A DNA stretch of 17,593 nt from Cyanothece sp. UBA12306 (GCA_003448685.1 DLXW01000017.1:23445-41037); one strand, 5' to 3'; positions 7,434 through 14,944 are shown, numbered from the stretch's first letter. Made by a program: numbers and translations. The notes: a model not told the origin generated them from the letters alone.

Positions 7434-7904
7434 CTATTCAATACTCCGTTGTCGAAGGACTTGTAAATAAAGAGCCAAGGGGAATTGATAATATTCTAAG
7501 ATTAACCAAAGTACACAGGTTAAATGAGCGGCACAAGTAAGTCCAGTCCAAACCAAGGGCAACCAAGATAGACGACTACCTGGCAAAGGGGGAAAAAGAT
7601 AAGCCCCCAATCCAACAATTGTAGTTGGTAAGATAACAAAGGCGATACCCCCTAAACCATACCCCCAGCCTAAGGAATTTGTTGCCGCCATTCCTTGCCA
7701 ATTTCGTCCTGTCCAACGCCAAGTTAAAGGAAGTTGACCATCAATCATCGTAATTGACTGTTTTTCGAGATTAACTTCAAAAATATGGCGACAGAAATTA
7801 CAGGCAAAAGCTTCCATTAAGGGTAAAACAGAAATTTGGCCATGACGACAGACAGGACAGTTATAAGCATGATCATAATTTAAAGAATGGTGAGGCTCTT
7901 TCAT
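7434..7904 (-). CDS. Zinc-ribbon membrane protein, unknown function
   Basis: The N-terminal part carries two CxxC pairs (CPVC and CNFC, 19 residues apart), a likely zinc ribbon of the TFIIB/transposase type. A short soluble stretch with WRWTGRNWQGM follows. Two transmembrane segments come next (GLGGIAFVILPTTIVGLGAYLF and a WLPLVWTGLTCAAHL-type helix), and a basic tail ends the protein. The ribbon would lie on one side of a hairpin membrane anchor. I chose the ATG at 7904; an upstream TTG at 7928 would add eight residues and has no better ribosome site. It is sandwiched in a same-strand run between an uncharacterised cyanobacterial gene (28 nt gap) and the aminotransferase. No function is known to me. 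Confidence 0.75.
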   Translation of the reverse strand: MKEPHHSLNYDHAYNCPVCRHGQISVLPLMEAFACNFCRHIFEVNLEKQSITMIDGQLPLTWRWTGRNWQGMAATNSLGWGYGLGGIAFVILPTTIVGLGAYLFPPLPGSRLSWLPLVWTGLTCAAHLTCVLWLILEYYQFPLALYLQVLRQRSIE

Positions 7905-7931
7905 AAAATTTTTCGGTAAATCAAACAACTA

Positions 7932-8426
7932 TTAAGCTAAATTCGGGGGAATTGTTTGACCTTGAGACGGTGAAGATGGATCTAGTTTGACTCTGCGCAG
8001 CTGTTGCTGAATCATATTTTCTAAATTAGCTCGTTCAATTTCTATTCCTTCCATGGTATTGTTGGGTATATCCATCAGGATAATGCTATCAACTTGAGCA
8101 ACCGCGAACATTTGGAAGAGAAGATGGGTAATTGGCAAAGAAACTACCACAATATTCGGATTAATAATTCCTTGAAAACTGGTGGCATCCTTACGGGTAG
8201 CAAAAGCGTAAATAACCCGTTTGCTTAATTGGGGTTTGTCTCGGTTCTTTAACGTGGTCAAAACCCACTGGCGATCGCGGGTATGCAAGACGTAATAATC
8301 GGTATGTTGGTGTTGACTGGCAAAAAATTTCAGGACAGGAATGACGGCTTTGTCCATAATTTCGGGAGAAACCCCATATTCAGGGGCTTCATTAACCAAA
8401 ATTTCTAGTTGTTTGTCTATATTCAT
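7932..8426 (-). CDS. Conserved cyanobacterial protein of unknown function
   Basis: The protein is soluble, about 164 residues from the ATG at 8426 (MNIDKQLEILVNEAPEYGV). A TTG at 8471 would extend it by 15 less convincing residues. It shows an alternating alpha/beta pattern with blocks such as DYYVLHTRDRQWVLTTL, KRVIYAFATRKDA and HLLFQMFAVAQVDSIILMD, followed by a charged helix and a disordered proline/serine tail. I recall similar proteins in many cyanobacteria but no assigned function. No catalytic motif, membrane segment or metal site is evident. It follows the RNase H-fold gene by 87 nt and precedes the zinc-ribbon gene by 28 nt. Confidence 0.8.
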   Translation of the reverse strand: MNIDKQLEILVNEAPEYGVSPEIMDKAVIPVLKFFASQHQHTDYYVLHTRDRQWVLTTLKNRDKPQLSKRVIYAFATRKDATSFQGIINPNIVVVSLPITHLLFQMFAVAQVDSIILMDIPNNTMEGIEIERANLENMIQQQLRRVKLDPSSPSQGQTIPPNLA

Positions 8427-8513
8427 AGAATTTTTAAAATTTAGGGTGCATATAAATTCAGAAGTTGTCAATCTTCAAGATGTTGCCAACAATTGCCGTA
8501 TATTCAGGGTAAA

Positions 8514-9773
8514 CTAACTAAGGTATTTTCCCTGAGATATTTTCTGAGCAAGGGATTGCAGGACAAGATTGACTAATTCGGGAAAGGTGACCAATTTTTC
8601 GATAAAGATCATCTTTTGCTCAACTGATAAGTTGTTGATCATCTCAACAATATGATTAATTCTTGACTCTGATGGTAACGTATCTTTACCTGAGCAATTC
8701 TCTTGTTTTAATTTTGGCTGATTAGATTGTTCTGCTAACGAACCTACGTCGTTGGAGTTTACCTGATCGAGTTCAATTGATTCTACTGACTGTTCTAGGG
8801 AAGATTGTTTTTCAGGAAATACCAAACCTTTTGTGTCTTCAGTCTTTGTTAAATCAAGGTTGACTTCATGAGTCATGCTACTGGTCAAAAAATGTCCCAG
8901 GGGATCAAATTCAGTTTCAGCTAATTCAGACACCAAAGAAACAAGGAGGTCTTCTGACTGGGAAATTGGCGATAGGGGATTAGGAGGAGTGATTAGAGCC
9001 TCTTCCCAAGGCAGTTTTTCCTCTATGGAGGAATGGCTAGTTTGTGTTAAATTTACTTTACGACTAGCCATCTGAGGGGGCAATCCCCGTAAATACCAGC
9101 GATACATCTGAGCTAAATCTTCTTCTCCTCCTTGCCATTTTAAGGCGATCGCATCTTGAACTTCTAGAGGAATCAGAGTTCTCAATTGTGAGAGGGTTTG
9201 ATTTGTCCATTGATCTTCACTAGCTATCAAGCGATGATAATCTTCATCTTGACATTGATCTCCTTTTTGAATTAGCTCAGCAATGACTGAGGCCATTTTA
9301 TTCGTGGCAGGTTTTTTCTCAGAAGATTTTGTCTCATTTAATGCTTCTTTAATACACCGTTTGACTGCTGATTTTGCAGAACGATTATGTTCGGGGGTAA
9401 TCAATTCGAGGGAAACTTTATCAAAACTGTCCATCAATTTAATAGTTTTGCGGTGCAGTCTGATTAATCTTTCTTCTGTAACTGTTGTTAACCCGTTGAC
9501 TTGGTTGAAGACTGTTTCACTATCTCCTTTAATCTCTAAATTATTAATACCTAGCTTTTGGGCTTTTTTTAGTCCAATAATCAATCCCATGTATTCCGCT
9601 TCATCTTCACTGGCAAAGGAGACTAACTGGGCAATGGTATATCTTTTGCCCTGAGATGTAACCAAGACTGCTGCTGCTGCACCTGGTCGAGCTTTTTCTT
9701 GAGCTTCACCGTCAAAAAGCATAACAGGCGTATTCTTGGCATTTATTGGTTCGCTGCTTTTCTGGTTAGACAT
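8514..9773 (-). CDS. RNase H-fold protein with long C-terminal extension
   Basis: Residues about 15-146 form an RNase H type I-like domain: D21 in VMLFDGEAQ, E60 in SEDEAEYMGLI and D84 in IKGDSETVFNQV occupy the first three catalytic positions. The fourth acidic residue, normally in NxxAD, is replaced by lysine (N130-RSA-K134). Activity is therefore reduced, altered or lost; annotation as plain ribonuclease HI should be cautious. A second conserved-looking block (about 175-240, YHRLIASEDQWTNQTL to RWYLRGLPPQM) follows. Then comes a long acidic, Ser/Glu-rich, probably disordered linker and a terminal helical segment (about 370-419). At 419 residues it is more than twice the length of a normal RNase HI. 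It may bind or process RNA:DNA hybrids or RNA. It heads the minus-strand run that continues towards hemB. Confidence 0.85.
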   Translation of the reverse strand: MSNQKSSEPINAKNTPVMLFDGEAQEKARPGAAAAVLVTSQGKRYTIAQLVSFASEDEAEYMGLIIGLKKAQKLGINNLEIKGDSETVFNQVNGLTTVTEERLIRLHRKTIKLMDSFDKVSLELITPEHNRSAKSAVKRCIKEALNETKSSEKKPATNKMASVIAELIQKGDQCQDEDYHRLIASEDQWTNQTLSQLRTLIPLEVQDAIALKWQGGEEDLAQMYRWYLRGLPPQMASRKVNLTQTSHSSIEEKLPWEEALITPPNPLSPISQSEDLLVSLVSELAETEFDPLGHFLTSSMTHEVNLDLTKTEDTKGLVFPEKQSSLEQSVESIELDQVNSNDVGSLAEQSNQPKLKQENCSGKDTLPSESRINHIVEMINNLSVEQKMIFIEKLVTFPELVNLVLQSLAQKISQGKYLS

Positions 9774-9983
9774 CGTTTACAAAGTCGTCTTTTCAGTCGA
9801 TCATTTTTGTCACAAACAGTTTCTTGAAACAGTTATCCATAGGCTAATAGTCATACTTTGCTATTTTGACACAATCGCTAGTTAACGACTACTTACGCAA
9901 TATTAATTAACAGCCCTTCGGACTAGGCATAAGACAGGGAACATCCCGCACGAGAGAAGATTTTTGCTTAAATCTATCTTAAT

Positions 9984-10412
9984 CTAATTATCCTCTTTTC
10001 GATGACTAACTTCAATAACAGTATGTACATTACCCCTGGGATTGAAATCTCCTTTTAGATTGGCTTCTAAAGGAGAACAAGCTGCTACAAAATCATCTAA
10101 AATTTGGTTAATAGATTCCTCGTGGGAAATATAACGATCACGATAATTATTAATGTATAGTTTTAATGACTTCAATTCAACTACTTTCTCATCTGGAACA
10201 TAGGTCAAATAAAGGGTGGCAAAGTCTGGGTAACCTGAAAAAGGACATTTACAGGTAAATTCAGGAAGACTAATACTAATATCATATTTTCGACCTATAC
10301 GAGGATTAGGAAATGTAATTAATTGACCTGTTTCAATCAACCTTTCCCCATATTTCACCCCTGATTGTTCAGGTTCAATGTTTGACGGGTATAAATTAGC
10401 TGCTTGGCTCAT
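9984..10412 (-). CDS. queF: NADPH-dependent 7-cyano-7-deazaguanine reductase (QueF)
   Basis: QueF reduces preQ0 to preQ1 in queuosine biosynthesis for tRNAs with GUN anticodons (including the tRNA-His encoded at 13556). It is the short, single-domain type. The catalytic cysteine lies in TCKCPFSGYPDFA (Asp of PDFA also conserved), the QueF motif in VELKSLKLYINNYR, and the SHEESIN block follows. The ATG at 10412 (MSQAANLYPS) is preferred over a TTG at 10445. It lies 73 nt after the histidine kinase gene on the same strand. No preQ1 riboswitch is seen upstream. Confidence 0.96.
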   Translation of the reverse strand: MSQAANLYPSNIEPEQSGVKYGERLIETGQLITFPNPRIGRKYDISISLPEFTCKCPFSGYPDFATLYLTYVPDEKVVELKSLKLYINNYRDRYISHEESINQILDDFVAACSPLEANLKGDFNPRGNVHTVIEVSHRKEDN

Positions 10413-10485
10413 TAATAATGAATAATACTCTCTTAAGACGATCAATATTTATTCATTCTAACTCAAGTTGAACTTCTGATAGACT

Positions 10486-11790
10486 CTATTGATTATGTAA
10501 CGGCAGCCAAACCAGAAATTTGGTTCCTTTTTTTTCTCGAGCATCTATGGGACTTAATACTTCTATGATGCCGTGCATTTGATCAATCAAATCTTTAACG
10601 ATTGCTAATCCTAAACCACTGCCCATAATATCTCCCTTTTCTTGAATTCCTCGATAGTGACGCTCAAAAATATGTTCTTGATCTTCAGGGGAAATACCCA
10701 ATCCTGTATCGGATATAGCAATACCTTGATAAGTTTTTTCTTCAATTACCGATAACAATCCTAATTCTATCTTTATTTGTCCGCCTTTTGGGGTATACTT
10801 TATGGCATTATCAATCAGATTAATCAGGACTTCTCTTAAGGCTTGAAAATTAGTATAAACATCTGATAGCTTTTGAGGAATATCTGATGTTAATTCGATT
10901 CCTTTTTCCTGAGCGATTGGCTCAGCAGATACCAATAAAGGTTCTAAGATATCTTTGACATTAACAGCTACTAAAGTCAACTCATTTGCTCCATTTAGGG
11001 ACGGTGATGGAACAGCAGTTGCCGCATTGAGAGTCAAAATATTTGGATTGACTGAATTATTTTCTAAATCGTTATCAAAGGACTTAATCAACTCTTCTAA
11101 ATGATCACTTTCGCGAATAATATTATCAACAATTGCACTACTTTTTTCATCTTTAAATAGACGTTTAAGGAGCAGCTTACTAAAGACTCGTAAAGCAGTT
11201 AAGGGATTGCGCAATTGATGAAAAAGATCATGAAGGCGATCGCTTTCTTGTTGTTTGAGCAGATTTTGCTGAGTTAATTGTTCTTGATACCAATTTTGTC
11301 GGCGATCTAATAAACCTGCTATTGCTAAAGTTCTGGCGATGGTTTTTACTTGAGTCAATTCTTCTGGTTGCCAGGGAAGATGTTTACGTTCTATTACCAG
11401 AAATCCTATCATGACTTCTTGGTGCATTAAAGGTAATACCAATTGATAGGGAGCATTCTGGGGCTGCTCAGGGCTTTGAATGATTGTTTGCTCAAGATTT
11501 AAATCAATTCCTGCTAAATTACCCCCAGGTAACCCAGGCAAATCCTTAAAGGAATAACTACTATCGGCTAAGACTAAATTCTGGGGATTGTCCCTCGACC
11601 AATCATTGTCAGTTGGAGGGTAAAATACTACAGGGATCAAGTTAGTTTGAGTACCTTCTTTATTTTCTTGAGTTAGGTAAATCCCTGTCCAGTCGGGCTT
11701 TAGTCTTGTAGTCAAAAGACTTAATTGTGATTGACAAAGACTAATAAAGTCTTGACTGGGATTGGGAAAAGTAGCTACAGAAGTGGACAT
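10486..11790 (-). CDS. GAF-domain sensor histidine kinase, Hik2/CSK-like
   Basis: This 434-residue soluble sensor kinase has no transmembrane segment. Residues about 15-160 form a GAF-like sensor domain. A DHp domain follows with the phospho-acceptor H191 in LFHQLRNPLTALR. The catalytic ATPase domain shows the N box (NLIDNAIKYT, N328), G1 (ISDTGLGIS, D361), F box (IFERHYRG) and G2 (GSGLGLAIV). All are intact, so the kinase should be active. No membrane anchor, a single N-terminal GAF and Cys19 fit the cyanobacterial Hik2 / chloroplast sensor kinase group, which senses photosynthetic redox state through an iron-sulfur cluster; this assignment is from family knowledge and not certain. No response regulator gene is adjacent. 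It is divergent from the DUF3155 gene across a 230-bp regulatory spacer. Confidence 0.88.
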   Translation of the reverse strand: MSTSVATFPNPSQDFISLCQSQLSLLTTRLKPDWTGIYLTQENKEGTQTNLIPVVFYPPTDNDWSRDNPQNLVLADSSYSFKDLPGLPGGNLAGIDLNLEQTIIQSPEQPQNAPYQLVLPLMHQEVMIGFLVIERKHLPWQPEELTQVKTIARTLAIAGLLDRRQNWYQEQLTQQNLLKQQESDRLHDLFHQLRNPLTALRVFSKLLLKRLFKDEKSSAIVDNIIRESDHLEELIKSFDNDLENNSVNPNILTLNAATAVPSPSLNGANELTLVAVNVKDILEPLLVSAEPIAQEKGIELTSDIPQKLSDVYTNFQALREVLINLIDNAIKYTPKGGQIKIELGLLSVIEEKTYQGIAISDTGLGISPEDQEHIFERHYRGIQEKGDIMGSGLGLAIVKDLIDQMHGIIEVLSPIDAREKKGTKFLVWLPLHNQ

Positions 11791-11885
11791 AAGAAAGCTT
11801 AAAACATTTATTAATTTTTGTTAACTCAGTAGACAGGGTAATATTTTCGTGTATTTGATAGCTATCGTGCAAAAAAAACAAATAA

Positions 11886-11937
11886 TCAAGAATTTCTGAG
11901 ATCAATATTTCCCCCAAATAGGGGAAGAGACTCTTGA
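11886..11937. promoter_or_regulatory. Nested dyad overlapping the DUF3155 -35 box
   Basis: Outer arms TCAAGA (11886-11891) and TCTTGA (11932-11937) enclose inner arms TTCCCC (11909-11914) and GGGGAA (11921-11926). The outer right arm overlaps the -35 hexamer TTGATT at 11934. In a divergent spacer such a two-level dyad may be an operator for the DUF3155 promoter, the kinase promoter, or both. Confidence 0.45.
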
Positions 11938-11962
11938 TTTTATAAGTTAGACTGGATATAAT
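11934..11962 (+). promoter_or_regulatory. Strong sigma70-type promoter for DUF3155 gene
   Basis: TTGATT (11934-11939) and a perfect TATAAT (11957-11962) are separated by exactly 17 nt. Predicted transcription start is near 11969, giving a leader of about 50 nt that contains the AAGGAGG ribosome-binding site at 12005-12011. Confidence 0.75.
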
Positions 11963-12019
11963 TCTCTCGGCTTTTGTAACTATGATTACAGAACGTAGCC
12001 AAAAAAGGAGGTAATCGGG

Positions 12020-12352
12020 TTGGCAAGAAAACGTAAACGGAAGAGTCGTCGTCGCCAAGAAGGTCGCAAAATTCTTGAGCTTGTACCCCAATATAGCATT
12101 GAAAGTGGTGAAGATAAACCAGTCACAGCCGCTAGGAAGTATATTGGGCAGTTGGGAATACAACCCCCAGCTCTACTCATTGTAAAACGAAATGAGCACA
12201 CAACTGATAGATATTTCTGGGCAGAAAAGGGCTTGTTCGGAGCTCAATACGTTGAAGAAAACCATTTTCTCTTTCCCAGTTTGCGGGAATACCAGCCTCC
12301 AGCGCCTACTAAAACCTCAGCAGGAGCAACGGCAGTAACTGCTGGTCATTAA
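12020..12352 (+). CDS. DUF3155 domain protein
   Basis: This 110-residue cyanobacterial DUF3155 protein has no known function. It starts with a very basic stretch (MARKRKRKSRRRQEGRK), suggesting nucleic-acid or ribosome contact. The body follows (VPQYSIESGEDKPVTAARKYI and TDRYFWAEKGLFGAQYVEENHFLFPSL), then a low-complexity Ala/Thr/Pro tail. The start codon is TTG at 12020: a near-ideal AAGGAGG lies 8 nt upstream, and the resulting N-terminus matches the family. A strong promoter precedes it, so the gene is probably well expressed. It is divergent from the GAF kinase and converges with the CCB1-like gene, 50 nt away. Confidence 0.92.
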   Translation: MARKRKRKSRRRQEGRKILELVPQYSIESGEDKPVTAARKYIGQLGIQPPALLIVKRNEHTTDRYFWAEKGLFGAQYVEENHFLFPSLREYQPPAPTKTSAGATAVTAGH

Positions 12353-12402
12353 ATTGCTTTTGCGGTGATTTATCAACCAATATAATTATAATAGCGTATC
12401 TT

Positions 12403-12981
12403 CTAGGACAAATTATCAGTGAGGATACGTTTTTCTTCGTCAACTTCCTTAAATGAATGTTTTAAGGGAGAATTTTCTTGTAATTGAATCAGTTCGTCTC
12501 GATGAGCTGTAACTGTCACTAAACTATTTAATGAGGTATCAGGTTCGAGTATGGATTCAACCTTAACTAATATCTTTTCCACTCTTTGAGCCCGTTTCCA
12601 GTAAAAGAGTCCAACTAAAGGGGACAAAAGAATTAATGAGCCAAACCAAGGAGTTAACAAAGGGAATAGTAAGTGTAACACAAAAGAGAAACAAAATAAA
12701 CCTATGGCAGCCAAAAAACTCAAAAAAATTGCCAAAAACCAACTAGGACGAACTAAACCTTCAAAAGTGACTTGCTGCTGTTGAGCATCAATTGCTGCTA
12801 TTTGATAAGCTCGTTGGGTAAAGTAAGATTCTAGTTCACTCAGAAGAGAATCAACAGCAATTTCTGAAACTAGCTGCACTCGCTTTGTGCGATCTTTTAC
12901 TGAAGCACGAATGAAGAAGAATAAACCCACCATTAAGAGAAAAGTTAGGAAAAAAGTGGAGCTAAGAATGGTAATATTCAC
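12403..12981 (-). CDS. CCB1-like cofactor assembly of complex C subunit B
   Basis: This 192-residue membrane protein has an N-terminal helix (about 5-24, FFLTFLLMVGLFFF), then IRASVKDRT, a soluble loop with YFTQRAYQ and VTFEGLVRPSWF, and a hydrophobic pair of helices (about 80-125). The pattern matches the CCB1 / cofactor assembly of complex C subunit B family. That family acts in covalent attachment of the extra c-type heme (heme ci) to cytochrome b6 of the b6f complex. I am fairly, not fully, sure of the family. The start is GTG at 12981; no ATG is available nearby and no Shine-Dalgarno is visible. A terminator hairpin ends only 22 nt upstream, and a possible TAAAAT -10 at 12994-12999 would give an almost leaderless transcript. 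Confidence 0.75.
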   Translation of the reverse strand: MNITILSSTFFLTFLLMVGLFFFIRASVKDRTKRVQLVSEIAVDSLLSELESYFTQRAYQIAAIDAQQQQVTFEGLVRPSWFLAIFLSFLAAIGLFCFSFVLHLLFPLLTPWFGSLILLSPLVGLFYWKRAQRVEKILVKVESILEPDTSLNSLVTVTAHRDELIQLQENSPLKHSFKEVDEEKRILTDNLS

Positions 12982-13003
12982 AATAATTATCTGATTTTAG
13001 GAT

Positions 13004-13037
13004 AAAAAGACGCTCAAGAGCAACAATTGCCCTTGAG
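13004..13037 (-). terminator. Rho-independent terminator of DUF4359 gene
   Basis: On the minus strand, CTCAAG-G-GCAA-TTG-TTGC-T-CTTGAG forms a 10-bp stem with one internal mismatch. CGTC and TTTTT follow (13008-13004). It lies 36 nt after the DUF4359 stop (arms 13013-13023 and 13027-13037). Confidence 0.6.
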
Positions 13038-13073
13038 TCTAGTATACAAATGTTTAAACTGAAATATTTACCC

Positions 13074-13454
13074 TCAAAATTCTTGAGCTTCATAGGTATA
13101 AAATTGCCGAAAAGCCCCAATAGTCGCAAATTCATAACTAGGGACTGGAGAAGGTAAAGATAACTCAGTTTCGTAGATACTAAACAGCAAATAGTTTTGC
13201 CTAATAGTTTTATTGGCAATTATTTTCTCAATTTGAGGTCTTCCTGTATCAACGAAAGTTTTACAATAGCTTGTTAAAAAACCTCCTAGTGCTTGGGGTG
13301 CTTGGGGACACACTTCTTCCTTTAAATAGATTGTCAATGCCCCAGTAGCATAATTTTTATAGTCATTTTGTCCAGGATTAGTGACGATCATTAATCCTCC
13401 CAGGGTGACTACTGCTAATCCTCCGACAACACTGACAACTTGTAATGCTTCCAT
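13074..13454 (-). CDS. DUF4359 domain protein, exported or membrane-anchored
   Basis: The 126-residue protein has an N-terminal hydrophobic segment (about residues 6-26, VVSVVGGLAVVTLGGLMIV), then the NPGQNDYKNYA motif typical of DUF4359 proteins of cyanobacteria. The C-terminal domain would face the periplasm or lumen. Two cysteines (in EEVCPQ and TSYCKTF) are spaced 15 apart and could form a disulfide. The ATG at 13454 is preferred to a GTG one codon upstream. Function is unknown. It is followed by a terminator and the CCB1-like gene. Confidence 0.82.
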   Translation of the reverse strand: MEALQVVSVVGGLAVVTLGGLMIVTNPGQNDYKNYATGALTIYLKEEVCPQAPQALGGFLTSYCKTFVDTGRPQIEKIIANKTIRQNYLLFSIYETELSLPSPVPSYEFATIGAFRQFYTYEAQEF

Positions 13455-13510
13455 CACTTTTTGGCCATTGAATTTGATTTGACTTTCAGATTAACTTAAT
13501 TTAATCCTTA

Positions 13511-13537
13511 TTGAACAGAACAAAATTATGTTATACT
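13511..13537 (+). promoter_or_regulatory. Candidate promoter of tRNA-His
   Basis: TTGAAC (13511-13516) and TATACT (13532-13537) are separated by 15 nt, shorter than ideal, with a predicted start near 13544, about 12 nt before the tRNA. The spacing makes it tentative. Confidence 0.4.
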
Positions 13538-13555
13538 GAATTAGATTATAAACAT

Positions 13556-13629
13556 GGCGAGCGTGGCCAAGTGGTTAAGGCAGCGGATTGTGATTCCGCC
13601 ATTCGTGGGTTCAAGTCCCATCGTTCGCC
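13556..13629 (+). tRNA. tRNA-His (anticodon GTG)
   Basis: A full cloverleaf can be drawn. The acceptor stem pairs 13557-13563 with 13622-13628, and the D arm contains GGTTAA. The anticodon stem GCGGA/TCCGC surrounds loop TTGTGAT (anticodon GTG at 13590-13592), and the T arm has GTGGG/CCCAT with loop TTCAAGT. The extra G-1 that marks tRNA-His is encoded at 13556 and pairs with C73 at 13629. CCA is not encoded. QueF, encoded upstream in this window, belongs to the pathway that modifies the G of this anticodon. Confidence 0.97.
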
Positions 13630-13679
13630 CTAATTTTTGGAATTATTAAGTTAACTCTTTGATGATTAACTCAGAGGAA

Positions 13680-14903
13680 TTAGATGGTGCCATGGCAAAA
13701 TTTTTCGACACATCTGACAAACATTTCAACTCCTATTGATAGAGCCGTTTCATCAAAATTAAAACGAGGATGATGATGGGGAAAGGCCAATCCTTGATCT
13801 TGATTGGCTGAACCTAAGAAAAAATAGCATCCTGGAATTTCTTGCAAAAAGAAAGACATATCTTCTCCTCCCATTGTTTGACAATTAGGAACAATTCCAG
13901 TGGGAGTTTCTATGACATCTAAGGCTACCGATTGTACTAAATCCGTCATTTTTTGATCATTAATAACGGGAGGATATAACCACCAATAATCTAATTGATA
14001 GGTTGCTCCGAAAGTTTGACAAATTCCAGCGATAATTTCGTCGATCCGTCGGTGAAAATATCCTTTTAAATCAGGATTAAAATAACGGACTGTTCCACTC
14101 ATTCTCGCCTGATCGGCAATGACATTTAAGGCGGTTCCGGCATGGAGTTCTCCCACAGTGACAACGGCAGAGTCAAGAGGGTTAAGATTACGAGAAACAA
14201 TAGTCTGTAAAGCATTAATAATTTGCGCGCTAACCACCACAGAATCGATGGTTTGATCAGGCATGGCCCCATGGCCTCCTTTTCCGAAGATATCGAGGTG
14301 AAAACACTCCACAGCAGCCATTAAAGGTCCACTGCGTACTCCTACAGTCCCCAAGGGTAAGTTATTCCATAGATGCAATCCAATAATGGCATCCACGTCA
14401 GGATTTTTGAGGACTTTCTCCTCAATCATTGGTTTTGCTCCCCCTGGACTTTCTTCTGCTGGTTGAAAAATTATCTTAACCGTTCCTTTCAAGTCTTCGC
14501 GGTGTCGCCAAAGATAATCTGCCGTTCCTAGAGCGATCGCTGTATGGCCATCATGACCACAAGCGTGCATAATGCCGTCGTTTTGGGAACGGTAGGGGAT
14601 GTCATTTTCTTCTTGGATGGGTAAGGCATCCATATCGGCCCGAATGGCTAATACTGGACCTGGATGGGCGCTGGTGATGGTGGCGACAATTCCGGTTTTG
14701 GCAATACCTGTTTGATGGGGAATACCCATTTCTTCTAAAGTTTGGGCAATAAAGGCTGCTGTTGCTTGTTCTTTGAATCCTAATTCTGGATATTGGTGGA
14801 ATTGTCTACGCCATTGGACTAATTTGGTTTGCAGGGCGCGAATTTCTAGGCGAATTTGGGAGAGATTAATATTAGGAATTTGGGGAATACTAGATATGGT
14901 CAT
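13680..14903 (-). CDS. M20D family metallo-amidohydrolase
   Basis: This 407-residue M20D peptidase-family amidohydrolase is of the N-acyl-amino-acid / IAA-amino-acid hydrolase group, which removes acyl groups from amino acids. The two-metal site is visible: C115 and H117 in HACGHDGHTA, E150 and E151 in PAEESPGGA, H177 in IGLHLWN and a late histidine in FPHHHPRFNFDE. RADMDALPI and the dimerisation-domain block FGKGGHGAMPDQTIDS (about 206-221) are also typical. Length is normal. True substrate is unknown. No Shine-Dalgarno precedes the ATG. An IS605-like hairpin pair begins only 9 nt upstream, so the original promoter and ribosome site may have been displaced. Confidence 0.93.
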   Translation of the reverse strand: MTISSIPQIPNINLSQIRLEIRALQTKLVQWRRQFHQYPELGFKEQATAAFIAQTLEEMGIPHQTGIAKTGIVATITSAHPGPVLAIRADMDALPIQEENDIPYRSQNDGIMHACGHDGHTAIALGTADYLWRHREDLKGTVKIIFQPAEESPGGAKPMIEEKVLKNPDVDAIIGLHLWNNLPLGTVGVRSGPLMAAVECFHLDIFGKGGHGAMPDQTIDSVVVSAQIINALQTIVSRNLNPLDSAVVTVGELHAGTALNVIADQARMSGTVRYFNPDLKGYFHRRIDEIIAGICQTFGATYQLDYWWLYPPVINDQKMTDLVQSVALDVIETPTGIVPNCQTMGGEDMSFFLQEIPGCYFFLGSANQDQGLAFPHHHPRFNFDETALSIGVEMFVRCVEKFCHGTI

Positions 14904-14912
14904 TGAAAATTT

Positions 14913-14944
14913 GGGTAGAAACCCTGTCTTTAACAGGCGGCTTT
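14913..14944 (-). mobile_element. Solitary IS200/IS605-like end
   Basis: Read on the minus strand, AAAGCCGCCTGTTAAAGACA followed by GGGTTTCTACCC closely parallels the left end of the tnpB element (AAGCCGTCCTAAAAGGACGG followed by GGTTTTAAACCC at 1331-1362). Both have a first hairpin with G/C-rich arms, then a GGGT...ACCC hairpin, then AATTTTC. No transposase or tnpB accompanies it here. It may be a remnant or a small non-autonomous element extending towards 15060. Confidence 0.5.

Noticed and set aside
9283..9654. Plus-strand 123-residue ORF inside the RNase H-fold gene
   Set aside because: It is the complementary shadow of the RNase H domain, with no ribosome site and no family resemblance.
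9774..9983. Weak dyad AGATTT/AAATCT at 9958-9975 as a terminator of queF
   Set aside because: It lies just downstream of the queF stop region, but the stem is only 6 bp of A/T-rich pairs without a T-run.
11741..12201. Minus-strand ORFs of 140 and 71 residues across the DUF3155 gene and divergent spacer
   Set aside because: They are antisense to a well-supported gene and promoter, have low-complexity content and no recognisable domain.
12962..13219. 85-residue minus-strand ORF overlapping the DUF4359 gene and its terminator
   Set aside because: It is out of frame with the DUF4359 protein, runs through the terminator hairpin and has no recognisable sequence.
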